Shown one piece after another: positions 1-5,563 of a stretch of 10,882 bases of DNA; the first letter of the stretch is position 1, and each line of letters opens with the position of its first letter. A program made the translations under genes and the position numbers. The stretch covers positions 1 through 10,882 of the forward strand of contig VSPV01000082.1 in NCBI GenBank assembly GCA_009775605.1, in the 5' to 3' direction. A model generated the notes under the pieces. That model was not told the DNA's origin. It did not search any database and saw only the letters and a program-made list of their open reading frames with translations. Source of the stretch: Paramuribaculum sp. GTDB lineage: Bacteria; Bacteroidota; Bacteroidia; Bacteroidales; Muribaculaceae.

Positions 1-2
1 GT

Positions 3-101
3 AAAAATGTGATGGGTCATTCCGGGGTTACGGACAATTTTTTGAGAGAAGGTGTTTATCAGGCAGAATGTTTTTTTACTTGTTCAACTATTAAAATGTG
101 A
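3..101 (+). other. Open frame running in from the left edge, possible gene tail
   Basis: One forward frame is open from the contig edge to a TGA at 99-101, giving about 32 codons; the other two forward frames stop within the first 12 bases. The stop would lie 7 nt before the rubredoxin ATG, so this could be the tail of an upstream co-transcribed gene. The short peptide (with GHSGVTDNF near its start) matches no family I recognise. Its last third is T-rich and does not look coding. It may equally be plain upstream sequence. Confidence 0.2.
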
Positions 102-108
102 TTTGAAT

Positions 109-270
109 ATGAAAAAGTATGTATGCACAGTATGCGATTGGATTTACGACCCCGAAACTGGCGATCCGGAACACGGCATAAAGCCCGGCACTGCGTTTGA
201 GGATATACCTGATGATTGGGTATGCCCCATTTGCGGCGTAGGCAAGGATATGTTTGAGCCGGTGGAATGA
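109..270 (+). CDS. Rubredoxin
   Basis: A 53-residue cytoplasmic one-electron carrier holding a single iron tetrahedrally bound by four cysteines. The two CxxC knuckles are visible: C6-T-V-C9 followed by the aromatic DWIYDP segment, and C39-P-I-C42-G after DDWV. The length is standard for the family. The start at 109 is chosen because it begins MKKYVC, as rubredoxins do; an in-frame ATG at 52 would add 19 residues (MFIRQNVFL...) unrelated to the family. In anaerobes such proteins commonly feed electrons to peroxide- or superoxide-reducing enzymes (rubrerythrin, desulfoferrodoxin), but no partner is encoded here. The gene is followed by a hairpin terminator and is divergent in function from its neighbours, so it may be the last or only gene of its transcript. 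Confidence 0.95.
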   Translation: MKKYVCTVCDWIYDPETGDPEHGIKPGTAFEDIPDDWVCPICGVGKDMFEPVE

Positions 271-320
271 CAGAAATATGCGAGGCAAACTTCGGATAAA
301 GCGCGTCTCGCCGAGAACGG

Positions 321-355
321 AAGCATGGGAATTCGATGTGATATCCCATGCTTTT
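321..355 (+). terminator. Hairpin terminator after rubredoxin
   Basis: A perfect inverted repeat, AAGCATGGGA (321-330) with TCCCATGCTT (344-353), encloses a 13-nt loop and runs straight into a short T tract (352-355). It lies about 50 nt after the rubredoxin stop and about 50 nt before the end of the convergent yaaA-like gene. The T tract follows the stem only in the + direction, so it mainly serves the rubredoxin transcript. The tract is short, so efficiency is uncertain. Confidence 0.55.
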
Positions 356-404
356 CTATGCATATAGATTCTATTTGACAGCAACCGATATTTATGTTGA
401 CGCG

Positions 405-1178
405 TTACGCTCCGATGAAGAGGAAGTTTGTGGGGGATGAGCCTTCCGGAGCGTAGACGAAGGAGTCGGTTTCTATTTCTTTGAGGGCGGCAGGGGAGGA
501 AATATCGCCTGTAATTACCTCGCGAAGCAGCTGGCCGCGCCATGCTTTGAGCATACCGGCCTGAGGTGTGGCAAGACCGTCGGATTTCTGAATTTTGAAG
601 TCGGGGGTGATAATGGTGGCGGAAGCCGAGAGCCGTTTCATGTCGATGCAGGCTGTGGCATCTTTCGGCAGAAGATTGAGAATGGTGCCGGAGCCTGTGG
701 AGGAGAGTTTTTCCAGCAGGGCGTCAGTGGTCAGTCCGCGCCAGAATTTCATCGGGGTGAGACCGCCGCCCATAACCGGAGAGTTGAAATCAAGGCGGTA
801 GGGCCTCACAATGTCGGAGGGCCGCAACAGGCCGTAAATGGATGAAATGATTGCAATCCGAGTGTCGGCTGCGGAGCGCGCGGCGGCCGTGAGCGACGTA
901 TAGGCGAAATTACGGAAAACCACGCCTGTAAAGGCCTCTATGGCACGCAGACCGGTGGATTTGTCGGGGAAATCATAGTAGCATCTGAACGCGGTCTCAG
1001 CCGATTTGGGGCCGAGGCGCAGCGTTGCAGCGAGGTCGGCGCGGCTGAGCTGGCGGAGCCGCTGTGCTGTGGCGTAGGCCTGCGCTTCGAATTGCGGTGT
1101 ATGCTTTCGGTAGTCTGCGGGGGCGACGGGGAGAGCGTCGCAACGCATTGTTTTCGATTCGGCTATGAGTATCAGCAT
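405..1178 (-). CDS. yaaA: YaaA/UPF0246 family protein (peroxide stress family)
   Basis: A 257-residue protein of the YaaA (UPF0246/DUF328) family. In E. coli YaaA is induced by peroxide and lowers free iron and oxidative DNA damage. Family marks seen: N-terminal MLILIAESKTM, an AFTGVVF segment near 82-88, the core SSIYGLLRP (112-120) followed by IVRPYRLDF (123-131), ILNL at 166-169, and KAWRG near 211-215, matching the family's KxxRG block. Length is normal (family about 250-260). Odd: the usual NLAS(x)EY block reads NLLPKDA, the late 'SFYAKKARG' region has diverged, and the protein is alanine-rich. It may therefore be a divergent family member. It is divergently transcribed from rplU; I see no strong promoter of its own, only a weak TATCTTCG at 1217-1210 on the minus strand. 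Confidence 0.85.
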   Translation of the reverse strand: MLILIAESKTMRCDALPVAPADYRKHTPQFEAQAYATAQRLRQLSRADLAATLRLGPKSAETAFRCYYDFPDKSTGLRAIEAFTGVVFRNFAYTSLTAAARSAADTRIAIISSIYGLLRPSDIVRPYRLDFNSPVMGGGLTPMKFWRGLTTDALLEKLSSTGSGTILNLLPKDATACIDMKRLSASATIITPDFKIQKSDGLATPQAGMLKAWRGQLLREVITGDISSPAALKEIETDSFVYAPEGSSPTNFLFIGA

Positions 1179-1246
1179 GGATTGAAGTTGGGGCTGGTGA
1201 TTTGAAGCGCGAAGATATAAAAAGTTGGATGGAAAACGTGAAAAGT

Positions 1247-1277
1247 TTTGATAATTCGCGGGAAAGCGCTAATTTTG
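1247..1277 (+). promoter_or_regulatory. Bacteroidota-type promoter of rplU-rpmA
   Basis: TTTG at 1247-1250 is followed after 19 nt by TAATTTTG at 1270-1277. This fits the Bacteroides primary sigma consensus (-33 TTTG, 19-21 nt spacer, -7 TAnnTTTG) exactly. Transcription should begin near 1283-1285, giving a leader of about 85 nt before the rplU ATG. It is the best promoter in the window, as expected for ribosomal protein genes. Confidence 0.75.
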
Positions 1278-1295
1278 TGGGCATTTTAAGCCGTA

Positions 1296-1335
1296 GCAGG
1301 CCCGAAAAAGTCGGGACGTAGCGTTCCGCGCCTGT
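1296..1335 (+). promoter_or_regulatory. Foldable leader upstream of rplU
   Basis: The leader can fold as a closed three-stem element. An outer helix pairs GCAGG (1296-1300) with CCTGT (1331-1335, one G-U pair). Inside it sit a hairpin CCCGA/TCGGG (1301-1305 with 1311-1315, loop AAAAG) and a small GCG/CGC hairpin (1321-1323 with 1327-1329). It lies entirely between the predicted transcription start and the rplU ATG. Autoregulatory leaders are common before ribosomal protein operons, so an L21-responsive leader is a reasonable guess. No alignment supports it here, and such short helices can arise by chance. Confidence 0.35.
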
Positions 1336-1367
1336 CGGTATAACCTATAAAAACGTATAAATCAACA

Positions 1368-1688
1368 ATGTACGCAATTGTAGAAATTCAGGGACAGCAG
1401 TTCAAGGCAGAGCCCGAGAAGTTCCTGTATGTTCATTATCTCGGCGAAGAGGCCAAGGAAGGTGACAAGGTTGAATTCGACCGCGTTCTTCTCTCTGAAG
1501 CCGACGGCACTGTAAAGGTGGGCGCTCCTACCGTAGAAGGTGCAAAAGTAGTATGCGAAGTTCTTACTCCGCTCGTAAAAGGTGACAAGGTAATCGTGTT
1601 TAAGAAGAAACGCCGCAAAGGCTATCGTCGTAAAAACGGTCATCGCCAGTATTTCACCAAGGTGTTAATTAAAGAAGTAGTTGCTTAA
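1368..1688 (+). CDS. rplU: 50S ribosomal protein bL21
   Basis: A 106-residue large-subunit protein that binds 23S rRNA. It begins MYAIVEIQGQQFK, as nearly all bL21 do. The basic C-terminal signature runs KKKRRKGYRRKNGHRQ (80-95) and continues to YFTKVLIKEV. Length is typical (about 103-106). The start is fixed by the conserved N-terminus, and the region before it is A-rich (aaaacgtataaatcaaca) with no Shine-Dalgarno motif, as usual in Bacteroidota. It is the first gene of a two-gene operon with rpmA, 21 nt downstream, driven by the promoter at 1247-1277. Confidence 0.98.
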   Translation: MYAIVEIQGQQFKAEPEKFLYVHYLGEEAKEGDKVEFDRVLLSEADGTVKVGAPTVEGAKVVCEVLTPLVKGDKVIVFKKKRRKGYRRKNGHRQYFTKVLIKEVVA

Positions 1689-1709
1689 ATCTCAAAAATC
1701 TAAAAGACA

Positions 1710-1970
1710 ATGGCACATAAAAAAGGTGTAGGTAGTTCAAAGAACGGCCGTGAATCTGAAAGCAAACGTCTTGGCGTAAAGATTTTTGGTGGCCAGTATG
1801 CTAAGGCCGGCAACATTCTGAAGCGCCAGCGCGGCACCGTTCATCATCCCGGCCAGAACGTAGGCATGGGTAAGGATCACACTCTCTTCGCCCTCATCGA
1901 CGGCGTGGTTGTGTTCACCGAAGGAAAGAACGGCCGCAAGTTTATCAACGTAGCTCCCGCCGAGGCATAA
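1710..1970 (+). CDS. rpmA: 50S ribosomal protein bL27
   Basis: An 86-residue large-subunit protein whose N-terminal tail reaches the peptidyl transferase centre. It begins MAHKKGVGSSKNGR, the mature-type N-terminus, with none of the cleavable extension found in Firmicutes. The family signature GNILKRQRGT is at 34-43, followed by HHPGQNVGMGKDHTLFA. It is translated from the rplU transcript after a 21-nt A-rich gap. The operon is closed by the long hairpin at 1997-2036. Confidence 0.98.
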   Translation: MAHKKGVGSSKNGRESESKRLGVKIFGGQYAKAGNILKRQRGTVHHPGQNVGMGKDHTLFALIDGVVVFTEGKNGRKFINVAPAEA

Positions 1971-1996
1971 TCTGCCGGGCAGAGGACTAAAACGCA

Positions 1997-2044
1997 TTTA
2001 AGGCGGTGTGTCAGCTAATTGACACACCGCCTTAAAACGTTTTT
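1997..2044. terminator. Strong hairpin terminator between convergent genes
   Basis: A perfect 17-bp inverted repeat pairs 1997-2013 (core AAGGCGGTGTGTCA) with 2020-2036, leaving a 6-nt loop GCTAAT. A T run (2040-2044) follows four bases after the stem on the + strand. On the minus strand the stem is followed by ATGCGTTTT. It sits 26 nt after rpmA and 32 nt before the end of the convergent LEA-like gene, so it probably ends transcription from both sides. Confidence 0.85.
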
Positions 2045-2068
2045 AAGACTTATGAAGTTGCGCGGAGT

Positions 2069-2458
2069 TCAGTCTTTCAGTTTTTCCGAAAGGTTATGGG
2101 CTGCCTCGGAAGTGGCATCAAGGGCGTTTGCGGCCGCAGCCTTCAGTTTATCGGCAAGGCTGTGCCCGGCTTTGGAGGCTTTGTCGGCAAGCTCGGCGCC
2201 CTTGTCGACCATCGCGTCCTTCACGTCACCGGCCTTGTCGGCCAGGGCGGCAGCTTTGTCGGACACGGCGTCCTTGAGGTCAGCGGCTTTTTCTGCCATG
2301 GCTGTCTTTGCGTCGGCAATCTTTTCGGATACTTCCTGTTTGGTGGCCTGTGCGTTGGCGCGGGCGGCTATGCCGGCGGCCTCGGCGCTTACCTGTGCGG
2401 CCGTCTTTGACACCTGAGCGGCTTCCTGAGCCACCTGTTTCTCATCTGATGTATTCAT
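2069..2458 (-). CDS. Small LEA-like/YtxH-like amphipathic helix protein
   Basis: A 129-residue, very hydrophilic Ala/Lys/Asp-rich protein without any Cys, Trp, Tyr, Phe or Pro. Residues 53-107 fall into five consecutive 11-residue units of the pattern A-x-x-D/E-K-A-x-x-L-x-D (53-63, 64-74, 75-85, 86-96, 97-107). Eleven-residue amphipathic helix repeats are the hallmark of group 3 LEA proteins and LEA-like bacterial stress proteins; YtxH-type proteins have similar composition. No signal peptide or membrane segment is seen, so it is probably cytoplasmic. ATG at 2456-2458 is preferred; a TTG two codons upstream is unlikely. It follows rarA on the same strand after 69 nt and may share its transcript. 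The role is inferred as stress or desiccation protection; an ordinary coiled-coil role is possible. Confidence 0.75.
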   Translation of the reverse strand: MNTSDEKQVAQEAAQVSKTAAQVSAEAAGIAARANAQATKQEVSEKIADAKTAMAEKAADLKDAVSDKAAALADKAGDVKDAMVDKGAELADKASKAGHSLADKLKAAAANALDATSEAAHNLSEKLKD

Positions 2459-2467
2459 AGACAAATG

Positions 2468-2517
2468 GTTTTGAGTTATACGGATTGTGTGAATCTGTCA
2501 TTCCAACAACTCAAAAC
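2468..2517. repeat. 10-bp inverted repeat between rarA and the LEA-like gene
   Basis: GTTTTGAGTT (2468-2477) and AACTCAAAAC (2508-2517) are exact inverse complements separated by 30 nt. The repeat fills most of the 69-nt gap upstream of the LEA-like start. No T tract follows it in the direction of transcription, so it is not a standard terminator. It could be an operator or an mRNA hairpin. Confidence 0.5.
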
Positions 2518-2527
2518 GGCCAAAGGT

Positions 2528-3820
2528 TTACTTGGTATCCGTGTCGGGATTCCATCGCGCGTGGTGGAGGGCGGCGGCTTTGGCTTCAGCTGGATTGTCG
2601 GTGCAGGGGTGCCAGAACGCAGGATGTCCCAGCGAATCGGGGAAATACTGCTGCTTTACGAAGTGGCCGGGGAAATCATGGGGATAGAGATAGCCTTTGT
2701 GGTAGCCCATATCGGCCATAAGCTTTGTGGGCGCATTGCGGATGTGGAGTGGTGGCGGCTGGTTGCCGGTCTTGCGCACGAAGGCTATGGCCTCGTCAAG
2801 GGCCATATAGGCCGAATTGCTTTTCGGGCTTGTGGCCATATATACGGTGGCCTGCGCGAGAGGTATGCGACCTTCGGGCCAGCCTATTTTATGGACGGCG
2901 TCGAAAGCGGCGTTGGCGAGAAGAAGGGCGTTGGGGTTTGCAAGTCCCACATCCTCCGACGCGAAAATTATCAGCCGTCGTGCTATGAACTCCGGCTCCT
3001 CGCCCCCTTCAATCATGCGCGCGAGCCAGTAGAGGGCTGCGTCGGGATCGCTTCCGCGCATGCTTTTAATATAAGCGGAGATTATATCGTAGTGGATTTC
3101 GCCGTTTTTGTCGTAGGCCGCCGGATTGCGCTGGAGGCTTTCGGTCACTATGGCATCGTTGATTACTATGGGCTTGTCGGGCATCGTCGACTGTTCCAGA
3201 AGGTCGAGTATGTTGAGCAGTTTGCGGGCGTCGCCTCCCGAGTAGCGAAACAGGGCGTCGGTCTGCTGGAGGTCTATGCCGTGGGCTGCGAGAATCTCGT
3301 CGTTTTTCAGGGCGCGGTCCAGGAGGGTGGCGAGTTCCGAATCAGACAGCGGGTTGAGGGTGTAGACCTGTGCGCGCGAGAGGAGTGGGCGTATCACTTC
3401 AAACGAGGGGTTCTCCGTCGTGGCGCCGATAAGGGTGACGATGCCGGTTTCAACGGCGGCAAGCAGGCTGTCCTGCTGCGACTTGTTGAACCGGTGGATT
3501 TCGTCTATGAAAAGAATGGGCCTCGCGCCCTGCGAAAACATTCCTGCATTTTCGCGCTTGCATTTCTCTATCACCTCGCGCACATCCTTCACTCCGGAAT
3601 GGACGGCGCTCAGGGTGTAGAACGGCGCTTTGCAGGAATTGGCTATAATCTTGGCAATGGTGGTTTTTCCTACGCCGGGAGGTCCCCAGAGAATAAAAGA
3701 GGCTACGTTGCCGCTCTCAATCATCCGTCGTATTATTGCCCCGGGCCCCATGAGGTGCTGCTGGCCTATGTAGTCGTCGACAGTCTGTGGGCGCAGGCGC
3801 TCGGCTAAAGGTTTGTTCAT
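2528..3820 (-). CDS. rarA: Replication-associated recombination protein A (AAA+ ATPase)
   Basis: A 430-residue MgsA/RarA/WRNIP1-family AAA+ ATPase related to clamp-loader subunits. It acts at stalled replication forks and DNA ends. Motifs in order: N-terminal MNKPLAERLRP with the IGQ box (18-20), Walker A GPPGVGKT (46-53), Walker B ILFIDEIHRF (102-111), sensor 1 GATTENPSF (132-140), arginine finger in LLSRA (146-150), sensor 2 GGDAR (195-199), then the C-terminal tetramerisation region with SMRGSDPDAALYWLARM (253-269) and EDVGLANP (289-296). Length and all motifs are complete, so it should be functional. The start is supported by the family N-terminus and the AT-rich region upstream. It heads a minus-strand unit with the LEA-like gene behind it. 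Confidence 0.96.
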   Translation of the reverse strand: MNKPLAERLRPQTVDDYIGQQHLMGPGAIIRRMIESGNVASFILWGPPGVGKTTIAKIIANSCKAPFYTLSAVHSGVKDVREVIEKCKRENAGMFSQGARPILFIDEIHRFNKSQQDSLLAAVETGIVTLIGATTENPSFEVIRPLLSRAQVYTLNPLSDSELATLLDRALKNDEILAAHGIDLQQTDALFRYSGGDARKLLNILDLLEQSTMPDKPIVINDAIVTESLQRNPAAYDKNGEIHYDIISAYIKSMRGSDPDAALYWLARMIEGGEEPEFIARRLIIFASEDVGLANPNALLLANAAFDAVHKIGWPEGRIPLAQATVYMATSPKSNSAYMALDEAIAFVRKTGNQPPPLHIRNAPTKLMADMGYHKGYLYPHDFPGHFVKQQYFPDSLGHPAFWHPCTDNPAEAKAAALHHARWNPDTDTK

Positions 3821-4124
3821 ATATATTTAAGTGGGGATGTTGAATTCAGATATTACAAATTTACAAAAAAATAGGGGAGGGAAGGTGTTAAATGAAAATA
3901 AAATGGGACGAGGACGTAGGAATGTTAACATTTTTATTTAACTTTACAACGGAAAAACCTTCATTCGTGGAGTGAAGGCGGAATGCGATTACGGAATCCG
4001 GCTCCAGGCGTCCCGAACATTACGCCTGCAAAGGTGTTAACACATAAAAAGGAAGCCTTTGTGTCGCCCCGTTTCGCGGCCTCTGCCTCTCCCTGCGATT
4101 ATGAACGTTTTAAAACAATGAGCT
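3821..4124. other. Divergent gene-free region with palindromes and hairpins
   Basis: This 304-nt region separates rarA (leftward) from the membrane protein gene at 4125 (rightward), so it should hold promoters for both. Seen: a 12-bp palindrome AATGTTAACATT (3921-3932); a 10-bp palindrome GTGTTAACAC (4034-4043); AAGGTGTTAA twice (3882-3891 and 4031-4040); a 9-pair hairpin at 3958-3978 (one G-U pair); a 7-bp hairpin CAGGCGT/ACGCCTG (4005-4011 with 4022-4028); and two mutually exclusive foldings of CCTTTG (4056-4061). No convincing ORF or tRNA is present. A complete + strand promoter was not found; TAACTTTA (3939-3946) is a near match to the -7 box only. Confidence 0.5.
3856..3863 (-). promoter_or_regulatory. 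Possible -7 box of rarA
   Basis: On the minus strand this reads TAAATTTG, an exact TAnnTTTG match, 36 nt upstream of the rarA ATG, giving a short leader. No TTTG or TTG stands at the expected -33 distance, so the assignment rests on one element. Confidence 0.35.
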
Positions 4125-4355
4125 ATGGAAAGCGAAAATAGAAACAAAACTCCGCAGACAATGCGCAACATCTTCGGCGTTGTCATGATATTGATTTATC
4201 TTGGAATGGGCGTGCTGTTCCTGATAAATTTCTTCCAGTTTACCGGTGCATGGGAAATCCTGCGTTGGGTAGGCGGCGTGCTGTTCATTATCTATGGAAT
4301 CTGGCGCGGATACCGTCAGTTCAAAGGTATTGATCCCGGCTTCAACGACCGTTGA
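4125..4355 (+). CDS. Small two-helix inner membrane protein, unknown function
   Basis: A 76-residue protein with a charged N-terminus (MESENRNK), a first hydrophobic segment at about 15-37 (IFGVVMILIYLGMGVLFLI), a short linker containing GAWE, a second segment at about 44-62 (ILRWVGGVLFIIYGIW), and a basic tail (RGYRQFKG). This predicts a helical hairpin in the inner membrane. I do not recognise a named family. It is followed after 141 nt by the PstS-like lipoprotein gene and then the TPR gene, all in the same direction. I recall similar small membrane proteins in Bacteroidales ExbB/ExbD/TonB clusters that carry the same lipoprotein and TPR pair, but that comes from memory and was not checked. 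It could be a small scaffold or partner of those envelope proteins. Confidence 0.8.
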   Translation: MESENRNKTPQTMRNIFGVVMILIYLGMGVLFLINFFQFTGAWEILRWVGGVLFIIYGIWRGYRQFKGIDPGFNDR

Positions 4356-4370
4356 GGCATCTGACATCAG

Positions 4371-4383
4371 GCCGTAAAACGGC
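4371..4383 (+). other. Short hairpin in the gap before the PstS-like gene
   Basis: GCCGT (4371-4375) pairs with ACGGC (4379-4383) around an AAA loop, 15 nt after the small membrane gene's stop. No T tract follows, so it is not a terminator. The rest of the 141-nt gap (4356-4496) shows no good promoter match. The hairpin may help separate the stability of the two coding parts of one mRNA. Confidence 0.3.
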
Positions 4384-4496
4384 ATCCGTTCTGCCCGATC
4401 AGTCACTGCCGGACGGAACGTTGCCGCTTAAACGTGGACCAGGACCGGAGCAATTCTATCTTCGTTTCAAAACAAAAATATTACAAAGAACTGCAG

Positions 4497-5483
4497 ATGA
4501 AAAAAAACATATATCTCGCAATGATAGGCGCGGCAGCCCTGCTGACGGGCCTGTCGTCGTGCGACAAGAAAGCCGAAAGCACGCAGACCTCCGGCATAGC
4601 CACCATAGCCTGTGACGCCTCGTTTGAAAACATCCTCTCCCAGGAGATAGATGTGTTTGAGTACATCTATCCCGATGCGAGCGTCATACCATACTATGTG
4701 GACCAGAACGCGGCCCTTGACTCGCTGCTGAGCCTCAAGACGCGTATGGCCGTGATAACGCGCCCGCTCACCGAAAAGGAACTCGCCTATCTCAAGAGCG
4801 AGAAGAAAATCGTCCATCAGACACAGATTGCAGTGGATGCGCTGGCTCTTATAGTCAATCCCGAGAACCCCACGGAGATAATGGACAAGAAGGAACTTAC
4901 CGACATTCTTACCGGCAAAGTGACCAAATGGAGCGATGTTGTAGTCAACAAAAATCTCGGCGACATCGCAGTGGTTTTTGACCATCAGGGTTCATCGACC
5001 GTACAGTATATGCGCGATTCTCTGATGAACGGTGCCGAATTCGGCCCTAACATCTATGCCCAGAAAAATCCTGAGGATGTGTTCAAGGCTGTGGCCAACA
5101 ACAAAAACGCCATAGGCGTGATTGGTGTAAGTTGGATCACCTCCGACATGGGCGGACAGGAAATGACCCGCGAGGAAATGGTGAAAGCCGTTGACAATCC
5201 CGCCAACGACAGCACAAGCAACGCCTCGTTCAACAATAAAATCAAGGTGCTGAAGGTTCGCGGCAATAACGAAGTGACGGCCTACAAGCCCTATCAGTAT
5301 TATATCTACGAAGGCCTGTACCCGCTTTACCGCCAGATATATCTGGTGAGTACCGGAGCTCCCGGCAGCATAAGCCACGGATTCTATTCGTTTGTCACCG
5401 GATTCAAGGGCCAGAAAATCATGCTCATGACCGGAGTGCTTCCAAAGGTGGTTCATCCACGGATGGTTGAAATTTCCGAATGA
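4497..5483 (+). CDS. PstS-like substrate-binding lipoprotein
   Basis: A 328-residue lipoprotein of the PstS-like periplasmic binding protein superfamily. The signal peptide MKKNIYLAMIGAAALLTG ends in lipobox LSSC with the lipidated Cys at 22, which sets the ATG at 4497 rather than a GTG at 4434. PBP-like marks: AVITRPLTEKEL (85-96), the hinge strand VDALALIVNPENP (113-125), LTDILTGKVTKWSDV (134-148), the anion-binding type loop GSSTVQYMRDS (165-175), NKNAIGVIGVSW (202-213) and a C-terminal YPLYRQIYLVS block (275-285). No pstC, pstA, pstB or phoU lies nearby, unlike a phosphate importer, so the ligand is uncertain. It is followed after 80 nt by the TPR gene and probably acts with it at the cell envelope. 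Confidence 0.85.
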   Translation: MKKNIYLAMIGAAALLTGLSSCDKKAESTQTSGIATIACDASFENILSQEIDVFEYIYPDASVIPYYVDQNAALDSLLSLKTRMAVITRPLTEKELAYLKSEKKIVHQTQIAVDALALIVNPENPTEIMDKKELTDILTGKVTKWSDVVVNKNLGDIAVVFDHQGSSTVQYMRDSLMNGAEFGPNIYAQKNPEDVFKAVANNKNAIGVIGVSWITSDMGGQEMTREEMVKAVDNPANDSTSNASFNNKIKVLKVRGNNEVTAYKPYQYYIYEGLYPLYRQIYLVSTGAPGSISHGFYSFVTGFKGQKIMLMTGVLPKVVHPRMVEISE

Positions 5484-5563
5484 GCGTTTCCCCAACAGAG
5501 CAAATAGTCATTCAAAATAACCGATAATCAATACATTAACCAAACAATAAATTAGAGACCTAA

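Noticed and set aside
2459..2464. TTG start two codons upstream for the LEA-like protein
   Set aside because: An ATG follows directly at 2456-2458, and the extra residues add nothing recognisable.
2465..3808. A 447-codon open frame on the + strand
   Set aside because: It lies almost wholly antisense to rarA, which has every AAA+ motif. The + strand product resembles nothing and reflects the codon bias of rarA.
4457..4466. TATCTTCG as a -7 box for the PstS-like gene
   Set aside because: It differs from TAnnTTTG at one position, and no TTTG or TTG lies 19-21 nt upstream.
4434..4496. Upstream GTG start for the PstS-like lipoprotein
   Set aside because: It would place 21 polar residues ahead of a textbook lipoprotein signal peptide that begins at 4497.
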